A stretch of DNA of 36,019 nucleotides from H111-94 sp034436045 (lineage in GTDB: Bacteria; Chloroflexota; Ktedonobacteria; Ktedonobacterales; Ktedonobacteraceae): positions 1 to 36,019 of the forward strand of contig DAOTVZ010000303.1 of assembly GCA_034436045.1 (NCBI GenBank), read 5' to 3'. The position numbers were made by a program, and so were the translations under genes. Under the pieces are notes generated by a model. That model was not told where the DNA came from. It saw only the letters and a list, made by a program, of their open reading frames with translations, and did no database searches. Each line of letters starts with the position of its first letter. Within the stretch, counting starts at the first letter, position 1. Below, in pieces: positions 1 to 8,575 of this stretch.

Positions 1-644
1 GGACGCCCGGTCATGGCCTCAAAGAGCAGGACGCCTAAAGCATAGATATCGGCACGATGATCTACCGGGCCACCACGACACTGCTCCGGCGACATGTATT
101 CTGGTGTGCCGACTCCTGCGCCCGGACGGGTCAGGTTTTCTTGCGTGCTGGCAAGCACTTTGGCAATACCAAAATCGGAGAGGATGGGGCGGCGCGCACG
201 ATCCATCAACACATTGACCGGCTTAATGTCGCGGTGAATGATGCCCTGATCGTGCGCATAGGCCAGGGCGTCGGCCAGGGGCACGAAGACAGCGATGACC
301 TCTGCCGGGGCCATCTGTCTCTGCGGCAACTGATCGAGTCGTTGTCTGAGTGTGCCGCCATCAACCAGTTGCATAACGATGTAAAGATGCCCATTCACCT
401 CGTTTGCGTCATGTACTGTCACGATATTGGGATGCGACAGGCGTGCGACCAGGCGAGCTTCTAACTGAAAACGCTCTACAAAATTGCGGTCGGCAGCATA
501 CCAGGGTGGAAGAACTTTAATGGCCACCTCTCGATCAAGCTTCTCCTGGTAAGCCCGATAGACCCGTGCCATGCCCCCCTGACCGAGGGGGGCAATGATA
601 CGATAGTTGCCAAGTATTGCTCCGATGAGTTCATCTTGCTGCAT
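1..644 (-). CDS. Ser/Thr protein kinase, N-terminal part (cut by window edge)
   Basis: Reading leftwards from ATG at 644, the frame stays open to position 1, giving 214 residues of a Hanks-type kinase; the C-terminus lies outside the window. Visible kinase parts are the Gly-rich loop GQGGMARVY (21-29), the ATP-binding lysine in AIKVL (K43), the catalytic loop HRDIKPVN (137-144, D139), DFG (157-159), and GTPEYMSPEQ (179-188), the activation-segment end. Subdomain IX follows (HRADIYALGVLLFE). It begins 19 bp after the FHA gene and is probably the third gene of a kinase/FHA operon. Kinases of this class phosphorylate Thr residues that FHA domains read. Whether it carries a transmembrane or sensor domain cannot be seen. 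Confidence 0.95.
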   Translation of the reverse strand, partial: MQQDELIGAILGNYRIIAPLGQGGMARVYRAYQEKLDREVAIKVLPPWYAADRNFVERFQLEARLVARLSHPNIVTVHDANEVNGHLYIVMQLVDGGTLRQRLDQLPQRQMAPAEVIAVFVPLADALAYAHDQGIIHRDIKPVNVLMDRARRPILSDFGIAKVLASTQENLTRPGAGVGTPEYMSPEQCRGGPVDHRADIYALGVLLFEAMTGR

Positions 645-663
645 GTTCTCGCCCGGTCACATC

Positions 664-1851
664 TTAGCGTTTGCTAAAGACCAGCACGGTCTGTCCCAAC
701 TGGATGTGATCGCCTTCCTGTAACGGATAGGTCTGATATTTATTGACCGGTTGTCCGTTGACCTTCGTTCCGTTGGCGCTGCCCTCATCCTTCAAGGCAT
801 AGATACCGTTGCCCAGGTTGAGAATAGAAGCATGGAAACGGGAGACGGCGAGGTCTTCAAGGAAGATGTCGCTCTCGCGGCTGCGTCCGATGGTGAGCTG
901 GTCTTTGCGGATCTCATAGACCTTGCCCGGCTCTTTGCCTTCCTCGACGCGCACAATGCCGATACCGGTGGCCGAGCCAGGGGAGCGCAACATGGTCTTA
1001 TCAGCATCGCTGTAGCCCGCGTTCGGTGCGGGCATGCCGGGAGCGCCAGCAGGAAAACCGGGCTGCTGTTGTTGCCAGGGGGCGGTAGCCGGAGCAGCGG
1101 CTGCGCCAGGTGCGCCCCCCATACCCCACGCGCCCGCCTGTGCTGCCTGCCCGCCCGGTAATGACGTTTGATTTTGATTCCAGGATGGATTAGAGCCTGC
1201 TCCATAGGCGGTCGGAGCCTGCTGTGGCTGTGCGGCGGGCGCGCCCCAACCTTGCTGGGCGGCCTGCCCCCAGGGGTCTTGTGCTGCTGGCATGGCGGGG
1301 GCATCCCAGGGAGCAGCGTTCTGACCCTGCTGGCCCCAACCGGCTCCCGGTTGTGCAGGATTATCCCAACCCGCTGCCGGTTGCGGCGTTCCTGCGCCCC
1401 AACCCGCTGCCGGTTGACTCTGTGGTGCTGCCCAGGGATTAGCCTGAGCTTGTTGAGCCTGGGCATCCCAGGGAGCGGCGCTCTGCGGTGTACCCCAGGG
1501 GTTCGCGGGTTGTGCCTGCTGGCTCTGTTGCGGCATACCCCAGCCCCCCATCTGCGCCTGCTGGCCCTGCTGAGGCATGCCCCAGCCCCCTGCTGCGCTG
1601 GCCTGTTGCCCCCAGGCATCGGCTTGAGGCCCCGCCGGTTGACCCCAACCCGGCACACCGGGTTGCCCTTGCATTTGAGGTTGCCAGTTATTGGCGCTAC
1701 TGGCCGCGCTGGCATCTTCTACCTTCTTCTTGTTGCCACGTAGTAAGAAAATCGCAACCGCCGCGATCACCGCCGCCAGCACGAGACCGGCAACCACAAT
1801 GCCAATTGGCCCAACGGGAAGCGCTGCCAGAATTATAAGATGTTCATACAT
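664..1851 (-). CDS. Membrane-anchored FHA-domain protein with Trp/Gly/Gln/Pro-rich linker
   Basis: The N-terminus is a single hydrophobic helix (about residues 6-40: LPVGPIGIVVAGLVLAAV) followed by basic RGNKKK, which suggests the bulk is cytoplasmic. Residues about 45-285 are low complexity, built from irregular repeats of the type PQ-QQAQ-GWG with many Trp, Gly, Gln, Pro and Ala. The last 95 residues form an FHA domain: IGRSRESDIFLED, VSRFHASI and ANGTKVNG match the phosphothreonine-binding loops. The start is set at ATG 1851 because GAGGGG lies 8 nt upstream; a GTG at 1860 would overlap that ribosome site. It lies between two kinase genes and is a likely kinase substrate or scaffold. The linker could drive clustering, but that is inference. 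Confidence 0.88.
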   Translation of the reverse strand: MYEHLIILAALPVGPIGIVVAGLVLAAVIAAVAIFLLRGNKKKVEDASAASSANNWQPQMQGQPGVPGWGQPAGPQADAWGQQASAAGGWGMPQQGQQAQMGGWGMPQQSQQAQPANPWGTPQSAAPWDAQAQQAQANPWAAPQSQPAAGWGAGTPQPAAGWDNPAQPGAGWGQQGQNAAPWDAPAMPAAQDPWGQAAQQGWGAPAAQPQQAPTAYGAGSNPSWNQNQTSLPGGQAAQAGAWGMGGAPGAAAAPATAPWQQQQPGFPAGAPGMPAPNAGYSDADKTMLRSPGSATGIGIVRVEEGKEPGKVYEIRKDQLTIGRSRESDIFLEDLAVSRFHASILNLGNGIYALKDEGSANGTKVNGQPVNKYQTYPLQEGDHIQLGQTVLVFSKR

Positions 1852-1928
1852 ATGTTTCACCCCTCTGCTTGTAGGAGCGGCCTACCTCGAATCCCCTACC
1901 TGTACCTGATAGCGGTAACAAACAACAT

Positions 1929-3176
1929 TTATCGCAATTCAAAACGCACCTCGAAATTACCGAAACGGAGTACATCGCCATCTTTGAGTGTATGCTCCTC
2001 GTGGGGTGCCAGAATCACCCCGTTCAAGCGTGTTTTGTTCAAGGCATTGAGATCTTCAACAGTATAGACACCATGCTTGTTGCGTATATAGGCATGCCGC
2101 CTGCCGACTGTTTTATCCGCCAGGTGAATTTCTGGATAGATACCCAGCGTTGGATCTTTACGCCCCACGACCATCAGTTCACCCTTGAGTGGAATACTCT
2201 CACCACTTGAGAGAACTATCAGATACGCCTCTTTTTGTGGAGGGGGCGGAACCGGTGGCACGCCACGCCCCCTGTTCACGTTTCCTACCCCTGCTGGCTG
2301 ATTGGGTAGCAGGGCCGGACGACGCTCTACAGGTGTCTCGCGCATGGCTTCTTGCAACCGCTCCAGTGCGGCAATAAACTCTTGAGGGGTCGCGTAACGA
2401 TCCGCCGGTGATTTCGCCATGGCCTTCTGCATGAAGTGATCCATCTCTGCCGGAAGATCAGGACGCAGACGGCAAATAGAGGGTACCTTCTCATTCATGT
2501 GCTTAATCACGATATCGACGGCGGTGTCGCCTTCATAGGGTGGCTTGCCGGTGAGCATCTCGAACAGGACGGCGGCCACAGAGTACAGGTCCGAGCGGGT
2601 GTCCGCTGCCCGCCCACTCTCTGCCTGTTCTGGCGAGATGTAATAAGCCGTGCCCATGAAGACGTTCGACTGTGTGAGTGTCACTGTCTCACGGCTGCGC
2701 GCCAGCCCAAAGTCTGTAATTTTCACGACGTCGTGGGTGTTGACAAGGATATTTTGTGGTTTAATGTCACGATGAACCACGCCGCGCTTATACGCCGCGT
2801 CCAATCCCTCTGCGATCTGTTGCGTATAGTTAAGGGCGCGCGCCAGCTCGAATGGCCCATCATTATACATATGATATTTCAGGTTCTGCCCATCAATGTA
2901 GTCCATCACAATATAGTGCATCATATTTTCATCGCCATAATCAGTGATATGGACAATATGAGCATCATTGAGACTGAGAAGAATATGGGCTTCGCGTTGA
3001 AAACGAGCCAGTAGCTCATCGTTATCAGACAACTCAAGATGCATGACCTTCACAGCGTAAATACGGTTGTTCTCAAGGTCACGAGCAACGTAGACCGTGG
3101 CGAAACTGCCACGCCCCCGTTCGTCGATGAGTTTGTAGCGACCCTTGATAACACGCCCGATCAGGTCACTCTGCAT
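1929..3176 (-). CDS. Ser/Thr protein kinase with C-terminal FHA domain
   Basis: This is a 415-residue protein with no membrane segment, so probably cytosolic. The kinase domain spans about 14-275: Gly loop GRGSFATVY (21-29), K43 in AVKVM, HRDIKPQN (135-142, catalytic D137), DFGLA (155-159), and GTAYYISPEQ (175-184). A Pro-rich linker (about 285-313, PPVPPPPQ) leads to an FHA domain (about 318-415) with VVGRK, VGRRHAYI and NKTRLNG. Kinase and FHA reader in one chain suggests autophosphorylation-dependent recruitment of partners. It is the first gene of the kinase/FHA operon; the membrane FHA protein follows after 77 bp. The upstream interval 3177-3500 should hold its promoter. The substrate is unknown. 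Confidence 0.93.
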   Translation of the reverse strand: MQSDLIGRVIKGRYKLIDERGRGSFATVYVARDLENNRIYAVKVMHLELSDNDELLARFQREAHILLSLNDAHIVHITDYGDENMMHYIVMDYIDGQNLKYHMYNDGPFELARALNYTQQIAEGLDAAYKRGVVHRDIKPQNILVNTHDVVKITDFGLARSRETVTLTQSNVFMGTAYYISPEQAESGRAADTRSDLYSVAAVLFEMLTGKPPYEGDTAVDIVIKHMNEKVPSICRLRPDLPAEMDHFMQKAMAKSPADRYATPQEFIAALERLQEAMRETPVERRPALLPNQPAGVGNVNRGRGVPPVPPPPQKEAYLIVLSSGESIPLKGELMVVGRKDPTLGIYPEIHLADKTVGRRHAYIRNKHGVYTVEDLNALNKTRLNGVILAPHEEHTLKDGDVLRFGNFEVRFELR

Positions 3177-3500
3177 GGATTGAACTGCCTTTCACGGATT
3201 GAGAACTGTTCTTTAATCTTCCTTATATCATATCAGGAAGTCGCCAGCCGTTTCATTATACACTATCCCACCATCTGCTGAGTAGTATCATGTATACCAC
3301 ACGGCCCTTTGTTGTTAAAAACGCTCTCACGTTTGTAAAGGGCAATGCTATGGGTAGAGAGTCCTATGTGCAACGCATATCGCCGGTTGACGCCGGTACT
3401 ATTGAGATGTGTATACTCTTCTTCAAGAAGGATTATGCATAGTATACTTTATCCCTGACAGGCGCGCTATGTCTGGCATCACAAAATTGGCGAGGAGATT
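3177..3500. promoter_or_regulatory. Divergent intergenic region with hairpins and TATACT boxes
   Basis: This gap separates the kinase-FHA gene (minus) from the HAD gene (plus), so promoters for both should lie here. GCCCTTT at 3304 and AAAGGGC at 3337 pair, with an inner AAACG/CGTTT pairing, to form a hairpin at 3304-3343. CTTCTT-C-AAGAAG is a short dyad at 3418-3430. TATACT occurs at 3412-3417 and at 3443-3448 as candidate -10 boxes; the TTGACG at 3387 is 19 nt from the first, which is long. No gene is seen here. Confidence 0.4.
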
Positions 3501-4289
3501 ATGATTCGCGGCATTTTATTGGACGTTGACGGTGTGTTGCACGTGAGCATGCAGCCCATTGCCGGTGCGGCACAGGCGTTGGAGCAACTGCGCCAGCAGG
3601 GCTATCGTCTCTGCTTCGTGACCAATACGACCACCTATGCGCACACCGCGCTGGCGCAGCGCCTGCAAGAGATCGGTCTGCCCGTCCCGGCGGCAGAACT
3701 GCTCACCGCGCCGCTGGCAACTGCCGAGTATATTCGACAGCATTACGTCGGTCAACGTTGCTGGCTGCTGACCAAAGGTGATACCGCTGCCGATTTCGCG
3801 GGCATCGAGCTGGTCGATATGCAGACGGCGGCGGATGTCGTCGTGATTGGTGGGGCCGAAGAACTACTGACCTACGAGGCGATGAACCATGCCTTTCGCC
3901 AGGTGATGAGCGGTGCAGCTTTGCTCGCCATGCATAAAAACCTGTACTGGCGCACGGCGACCGGTTTGCAACTGGATAGTGGCCCCTTTGTCGCAGCGCT
4001 GGAACTGGCAACCGGCAAGACCGCCACTGTGCTGGGCAAACCGAGTCGTGCCTTCTTCGAGCAGGCGCTGCGCAAGCTTGGCGTTGCCGCTCATGAGGCC
4101 ATGGTGGTGGGAGATGATATCGAGAACGACATCGGTGCGGCACAGAGCGTGGGTATGCGCGGCATCCTGGTTACTACCGGCAAGCACACGGCCAATTCGC
4201 CCTTGTTGGAGCGCGTCCATCCCGATGCTATTCTGCCTTCACTGGCCGATCTGCCCGCCTACCTCAGCACTTCATCATCAACACTTTAA
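3501..4289 (+). CDS. HAD superfamily IIA phosphatase (NagD/LHPP-like)
   Basis: This 262-residue hydrolase of the haloacid dehalogenase fold probably dephosphorylates a small phosphorylated metabolite; the substrate is unknown. Motif I is LLDVDGVLH (nucleophile D8, acid D10), motif II is FVTNTT (T41), motif III lysine lies in VLGKPS (K180), and motif IV is VVGDDIENDI (D205, D206). The large insertion between motifs II and III is the C2 cap typical of subfamily IIA. The start is ATG 3501 with GAGGAG four bases upstream. Its last 26 bp overlap the 3' end of the convergent methyltransferase gene. Confidence 0.9.
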   Translation: MIRGILLDVDGVLHVSMQPIAGAAQALEQLRQQGYRLCFVTNTTTYAHTALAQRLQEIGLPVPAAELLTAPLATAEYIRQHYVGQRCWLLTKGDTAADFAGIELVDMQTAADVVVIGGAEELLTYEAMNHAFRQVMSGAALLAMHKNLYWRTATGLQLDSGPFVAALELATGKTATVLGKPSRAFFEQALRKLGVAAHEAMVVGDDIENDIGAAQSVGMRGILVTTGKHTANSPLLERVHPDAILPSLADLPAYLSTSSSTL

Positions 4290-5370
4290 AGTTACCCATT
4301 CCGGCGGGGTCGGTCAGGGCGGTCACACGATTGCGAATATTGTACCATTGCAGCAGCGCGATCTGGCCCTGATCGCTAGCGCGCCCGCTATCCACGAGCG
4401 CGAAGTCGCGCTGGCGTATCTGTGCCAATTCGTCGTAGATTCCCATTTGCTCCAGCCATGCGCGCTGCGTTGTAAAAGCATGGAGCCGCAGACCCTGACG
4501 CCGTCCCTCGTCAATCAACGCGCTGAAATTGACGTGTGCCGTAATATCCTGTTCACCGGGGCGCAGTAAAGGGCGATCACTCAACTGGTGCTTGAAATAG
4601 CAGGCCAGCGTGCCGGAGCGACGATAGGGCGTGTAAAGGGCGCGAGCCTTCTCACCATAATCGATGGTCAGTAAAAAGCCATGCCCCTTGCGCCTGCCGG
4701 TGCTGGCGGCCAGACGCTCGGCACAGCGGCGCATCCAGGTAAAGGCCTCCAGATTGATCTCCGCGCGCCAGCCGTTCGCAAAGGTGCGCCAGGGTATCTT
4801 CCATTGATCCAGATAGCTGAGCAGTTCTGCGCGACTCGGCTTGCCCAGCGTCTCGCATAGTTGTCCCTGCTCTTCGGTCACATAAACCTCGTATAGTTGT
4901 CGGTCACGTACCTCAACCACGTGTACGGGGAAGGCATCTACCAGTTCATTAGAGAGCAGGACAGAGGGATGTGGCTCCGCATCAGCGGACACGAGCGCGT
5001 CTTGCCCCAATTTGATGTCTTCGGTGCGATAGTCCAGCGCGGCGGCGAACATGGAGTATTGCTGTTCGATGCAGGCGCGTATCTCGTTGGCAAGCGTGCC
5101 GCGTCCCGCCCCCTGCTCTATGACGATAAAAGGTGCGGGACGTTTGAGCAGTTCCCAGTATTGCAGCAATTGACGCGCCACGCAATGCGCGAAGAGCGGC
5201 GAGACATCGCTACTGGTATAGTAGTCGCCCTCCCATCCCATGCGCGCCGGGCCGGTCACATAGTAGCCATAGCCCGGTTCATAGAGCGCCATACGCATAT
5301 AGTCGGCAAAGGGGATTGGCCCCTCGCGCCTGATGCGCTCAATGATCATGCTCTGCAAGGTCGTCGCCAT
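4264..5370 (-). CDS. Class I SAM-dependent methyltransferase, MidA/NDUFAF7 family
   Basis: The 368-residue protein has the family opening (IRREGPIPFADYMRMALYEPGYGYY), the SAM-binding VIEQGAGRGTLANEI (about 82-96) and VLLSNELVDAFPVH (about 137-150). LLTIDYGEKA and the ITAHVNF segment further on are also family features. In mitochondria and some bacteria the family is linked to methylation of an Arg in a complex I subunit; the bacterial role is less clear. The start is ATG 5370 with GGAG five bases upstream. It is the third gene after the small membrane protein and holA, 52 bp downstream of holA. It overlaps the convergent HAD gene by 26 bp, so antisense transcription over the 3' ends is expected. 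Confidence 0.88.
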   Translation of the reverse strand: MATTLQSMIIERIRREGPIPFADYMRMALYEPGYGYYVTGPARMGWEGDYYTSSDVSPLFAHCVARQLLQYWELLKRPAPFIVIEQGAGRGTLANEIRACIEQQYSMFAAALDYRTEDIKLGQDALVSADAEPHPSVLLSNELVDAFPVHVVEVRDRQLYEVYVTEEQGQLCETLGKPSRAELLSYLDQWKIPWRTFANGWRAEINLEAFTWMRRCAERLAASTGRRKGHGFLLTIDYGEKARALYTPYRRSGTLACYFKHQLSDRPLLRPGEQDITAHVNFSALIDEGRRQGLRLHAFTTQRAWLEQMGIYDELAQIRQRDFALVDSGRASDQGQIALLQWYNIRNRVTALTDPAGMGNFKVLMMKC

Positions 5371-5422
5371 ATATGCTCCAATCCGATAAGGACGCGATCA
5401 CCGGTTTTGTTTGCTCAGCGCA

Positions 5423-6493
5423 TCATGCTCCGATGGGAGATATGCCAAAGTTTACGATGAGCAGGTCAAGGGCCATTTCGGGTGTCAGGCGACTGCGCTT
5501 CAAGGTGGCGTCGGTTTCCAGCAACTGGTGATAGACCGTCTCTAACTGCGTTATGCTGAAGTTTGCCACCTGCCGCAGCGCCTTCTCTACAATGAAGGGT
5601 GCCAGACCGGTAGTGGAAGCGATCTGTGCTGAGCGCATACCTTTTTGAGATAGCTCTTTGACCAGGAGCAGGGAGCGTACCTGCGAAGTGATAGTGCCCA
5701 TGACCTTGAGCGGTGGCTCCCCCTCAGAGAGCAGGTCGTGTAGAATATTCAGCGCCTGCTTGCGGTCACGGCTGGCCAGTGCGTCCGTCAGGTCAAAGAT
5801 GCGCGCCTCCTGCACCTGGGCGGAAAGCCGTTGTACAACATCGGCAGTGATGGTCTGGCCGGGACCGACGAAGGTTGCCAGTTTCTCCAATTCGTTCGCC
5901 AGCATGCGTGGCTGACTGCCGATGAAATTTGCCAGTAAAGTCACGGCATCAGGGGTGATCTTGACGTTACTGGCCCTGGCTCTTTTGGCAATCCAGTTCT
6001 CCAGCGCTGCACCCTTTGGCACCATGCTCTGCACAACCTTGCCATATTTGCTCGCCGCCTTCACGAGCGGGTTAGCGGCATCCAGCGTCTCATCGACCAG
6101 CAGAACTAGCACCGTGCTTTCCGGCATGGTGGCGATATGTTCGGCCAGCGCCTTCTCGAAGGCAGTGCGGGTGGGAGGGCCGCTTTTGGCGCTCCTTTTG
6201 CCGCGTTTTGTCTTACCGCCCTTCGCTTCGCCTTCGCTCGCGGCGGCGGGTGTGGAAGAGAGGGGGGCCTCTCCAGTCGCCTCGCCACGCTTGCGTTTGG
6301 GCAACCCTTCTACGATGACGAGGCGTTGTTCGGTCAGAAAGGGCATGGTTGTGGTCGTAATAAACAGGGTGGTGAGGTCAACCTCGGCCCCATCATAGAT
6401 ATCCTGGTTATACTCGAAATTCCCTTGTTGGCGTATTTTTCTTAGTTGTTCGCGGCTGCTGAACTCGTCATCGCCGTGTAGCAGATAAAACAT
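5423..6493 (-). CDS. holA: DNA polymerase III subunit delta
   Basis: This is the clamp-loader subunit that opens the beta clamp. The 356-residue protein begins MFYLLHGDDEF, the classical holA start, and ends with the helical collar region (LRQVANFSITQLETVYHQLLETDATLKRS). SQPRMLANELEKLATF and IFDLTDALASRD are conserved family blocks. Residues about 66-108 are an unusual Lys/Arg/Ala/Ser-rich low-complexity insertion in the N-terminal AAA-like domain. The ATG directly follows the TAA of the upstream membrane-protein gene, so translation is likely coupled. The MidA-type gene follows in the same direction. Confidence 0.93.
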   Translation of the reverse strand: MFYLLHGDDEFSSREQLRKIRQQGNFEYNQDIYDGAEVDLTTLFITTTTMPFLTEQRLVIVEGLPKRKRGEATGEAPLSSTPAAASEGEAKGGKTKRGKRSAKSGPPTRTAFEKALAEHIATMPESTVLVLLVDETLDAANPLVKAASKYGKVVQSMVPKGAALENWIAKRARASNVKITPDAVTLLANFIGSQPRMLANELEKLATFVGPGQTITADVVQRLSAQVQEARIFDLTDALASRDRKQALNILHDLLSEGEPPLKVMGTITSQVRSLLLVKELSQKGMRSAQIASTTGLAPFIVEKALRQVANFSITQLETVYHQLLETDATLKRSRLTPEMALDLLIVNFGISPIGA

Positions 6494-6850
6494 TTACTCT
6501 TCTAGCGGATGGCGGCGGCGATAGTCGTCGCTGCGGGAACGAGCTACGAGCAGATCGGTGATAATACCGAATGACAGGGCCAGCGCGCCACAGAAGAAGA
6601 TTGCGCTAAAGAAAACGGCAGTCGGGCTGGCACCGGGGAGTGGTGTGTCATAGATGAGCGTACCGGCCCAGCCGAGAATAATCAGAAAGCCCAGCACACC
6701 GCCGATGAAGGCCCCGATGACAACGGCGAGCCAGCTTTTTACCGAGCTAATCCAGAACGCCAGGAACAGCGAGATAGCCAGGGCAATAATAAGGCCGAAA
6801 ATATCGCCAATAAAAATACCACTGGTAGGAGCAAAATTTAACGTAGGCAT
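6494..6850 (-). CDS. Small multi-pass membrane protein, unknown function
   Basis: This 118-residue hydrophobic protein has three clear membrane segments: about 15-33 (DIFGLIIALAISLFLAF), 38-64 (Gly-rich, LAVVIGAFIGGVLGFLIILGW) and 78-105. It ends in a charged tail (RSRSDDYRRRHPLEE). The Gly-rich central segment resembles small GlsB/YeaQ-type membrane proteins, but I cannot place it in a family. A strong AGGAGG lies 11 bases before ATG 6850. Its stop abuts the holA start, indicating one operon. A role in replication is not implied by this position alone. Confidence 0.75.
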   Translation of the reverse strand: MPTLNFAPTSGIFIGDIFGLIIALAISLFLAFWISSVKSWLAVVIGAFIGGVLGFLIILGWAGTLIYDTPLPGASPTAVFFSAIFFCGALALSFGIITDLLVARSRSDDYRRRHPLEE

Positions 6851-6928
6851 AGCTAAGAAAGCCTCCTAAGCAAGCACACAGCATCCGATGGATGCCTTGT
6901 GAACAATCATAATCCGATACACGTCCAA

Positions 6929-8515
6929 TTATACGGCACATCTCTTCGCCGTGACAATAGGTGCGCAAATCATCTCGGCCACGATTTTGCCTGATAGGAT
7001 GACGAGGGGTACACCGCCGCCGGGGTGTGTGCTGCCGCCGACGAAGTAGAGGTTGCGCACGAGTTTTGAGCGATTGCCAGGGCGGGTAAAAGGGGCCATG
7101 CGGGCATTCGATGAAAGGCCATAGATTGCACCAGCGTTCGCACCGTACTTTTGGTAGAAATCTTCAGGTGTCAGGAGAGCTTCACAGACGATATGCTGAC
7201 GCAGGTCGCTCAGATCGATTTGTGGATAGCGCGTCAGCTGTGTGAGAATGTGGTCATAATAGGCTGGTGCGTCCTGACGCCAGTTGCTGTGCGCCGTCAG
7301 GTAGGGTGCATTGACCAGGATGAAGAGGTTCTCGCAGCCGGGCGGGGCCTGCGTGGCGTCGCTGCGCGTGGTTGCGCATACGTAGATAGTCGGGTTGCGT
7401 TGAGGTATATGATGGACAAAGAGATCATCAAATTCAGCGCGATAGTCGTCTGAAAAAAAGATGTTGTGGTGAGCCAGTTGCGGATATTGTTTGTTCAAAC
7501 CAAGCATGATGACGAAGCCGGAGCAGGATGGTTCCAGTTGTGCTAACCGCCTGATATAGCCGGATTGAGCGTGCTGGCTGATGGCGGGCGAAAGCAGTTC
7601 GCGGTGTGTGGTCACCACATCACTATTGGCAATCACGACCTCGGCGCGCACGACACGTCCATCGGCCAGCACGACGCCGCGTGCCTCGCCATGCTCGACC
7701 AGGATACGCCTCACCTCACAGCCTGTCCGAATCTGCACGCCCAATTCACGGGCCAGGCGTTCGCAGGCGCGCGCCAGTGCGTAGATACCGCCGCGTGGAT
7801 ACCAACCGCCGTCGGCCATCTCCACGTAAGGAATGATGCTATAGACCGAGGCTACCTGATAGGGTGAGGAGCCGTTGTAGGTGGCATAGCGGTCAAAAAG
7901 TTGCTGTAAGTGTGCGTCTTGAAAGAAAGCGCGTATGCACTGATCGAGCGTAGAGGGCGAGAGCGCGGTCAGCACGGCTCTGAGACGTTCTATGTGCGTT
8001 GAAGATACCTCACCATTATGGCCATGCAGCACGTAGCGGATGAAGGTACGCATGACATCGAACGGGCTGCCCAGGCTGTGGTAGAGAAACGGGTCGGCGG
8101 CGGCCTGATAGAGTTTACGTGCATATTCCAGAAAGCGGCACAGCGCCTCGGCGTCGTGGGCGTTGAGCCGCGCGAACTCGGCGCGCAGGCGTTCGTGGTC
8201 GCGCCAGGCGTTTAACGTGAGGCCGTCGCGGTAGAAATAGCGACAGGTGATCTCTAGCGGCAATAATTCCAGGTAGTCTTCCAGGCGGCGACCGGCAACA
8301 TGAAACAGATCATGAAAGACCTGCGGCATGGTAATCAGCGAGGGGCCGGTATCGAAGCTGAAACCGGCAAGCTGCAACTGATTGAGCTTGCCGCCTACGC
8401 GCGCTTGCCGTTCAAAGATCGTAACGCGCCATCCTTGCGCCGCCAGATGAATGGCCGCCGACAGCCCGCCCATGCCTGCGCCAATGATAATACAATCCTG
8501 TATCCGGTATGTCAT
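6929..8515 (-). CDS. Phytoene desaturase (CrtI) family FAD-dependent oxidoreductase
   Basis: This 528-residue flavoenzyme probably desaturates or otherwise oxidises a carotenoid backbone. The N-terminus carries the dinucleotide-binding motif IIIGAGMGGLSAAIHLAAQGWRV followed by FERQARVGGK. SFDTGPSLITMP follows, and the C-terminus has the family signature NLYFVGGSTHPGGGVPLVILSGK. The frame is open further upstream to 8698, but that extension overlaps the divergent acyltransferase and lacks similarity. ATG 8515 with GAGG seven bases upstream is the fitting start. It shares a 60-bp divergent promoter region with the acyltransferase. Close paralogs (CrtN, CrtP, CrtO types) cannot be separated by eye. 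Confidence 0.9.
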   Translation of the reverse strand: MTYRIQDCIIIGAGMGGLSAAIHLAAQGWRVTIFERQARVGGKLNQLQLAGFSFDTGPSLITMPQVFHDLFHVAGRRLEDYLELLPLEITCRYFYRDGLTLNAWRDHERLRAEFARLNAHDAEALCRFLEYARKLYQAAADPFLYHSLGSPFDVMRTFIRYVLHGHNGEVSSTHIERLRAVLTALSPSTLDQCIRAFFQDAHLQQLFDRYATYNGSSPYQVASVYSIIPYVEMADGGWYPRGGIYALARACERLARELGVQIRTGCEVRRILVEHGEARGVVLADGRVVRAEVVIANSDVVTTHRELLSPAISQHAQSGYIRRLAQLEPSCSGFVIMLGLNKQYPQLAHHNIFFSDDYRAEFDDLFVHHIPQRNPTIYVCATTRSDATQAPPGCENLFILVNAPYLTAHSNWRQDAPAYYDHILTQLTRYPQIDLSDLRQHIVCEALLTPEDFYQKYGANAGAIYGLSSNARMAPFTRPGNRSKLVRNLYFVGGSTHPGGGVPLVILSGKIVAEMICAPIVTAKRCAV

Positions 8516-8575
8516 GCTCCTACCTCTATATAATATATAGTAACTGATGTCATCATAATGCACAGGCGGGTAAGT
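8516..8575. promoter_or_regulatory. Divergent promoter region of the carotenoid genes
   Basis: Only 60 bp separate the desaturase from the acyltransferase. The stretch holds an AT-rich odd-centred dyad CTATATA-A-TATATAG (8526-8540), which could supply -10 boxes in both directions, and a small dyad GATG-T-CATC (8545-8553). Coordinated expression of the two arms is likely. An overlapping operator is possible but not shown. Confidence 0.5.

Noticed and set aside
792..1715. 307-residue open frame antisense-offset within the FHA gene
   Set aside because: It is a frame shadow of the repetitive Trp/Gly/Gln linker, Arg/Pro-rich with no ribosome site.
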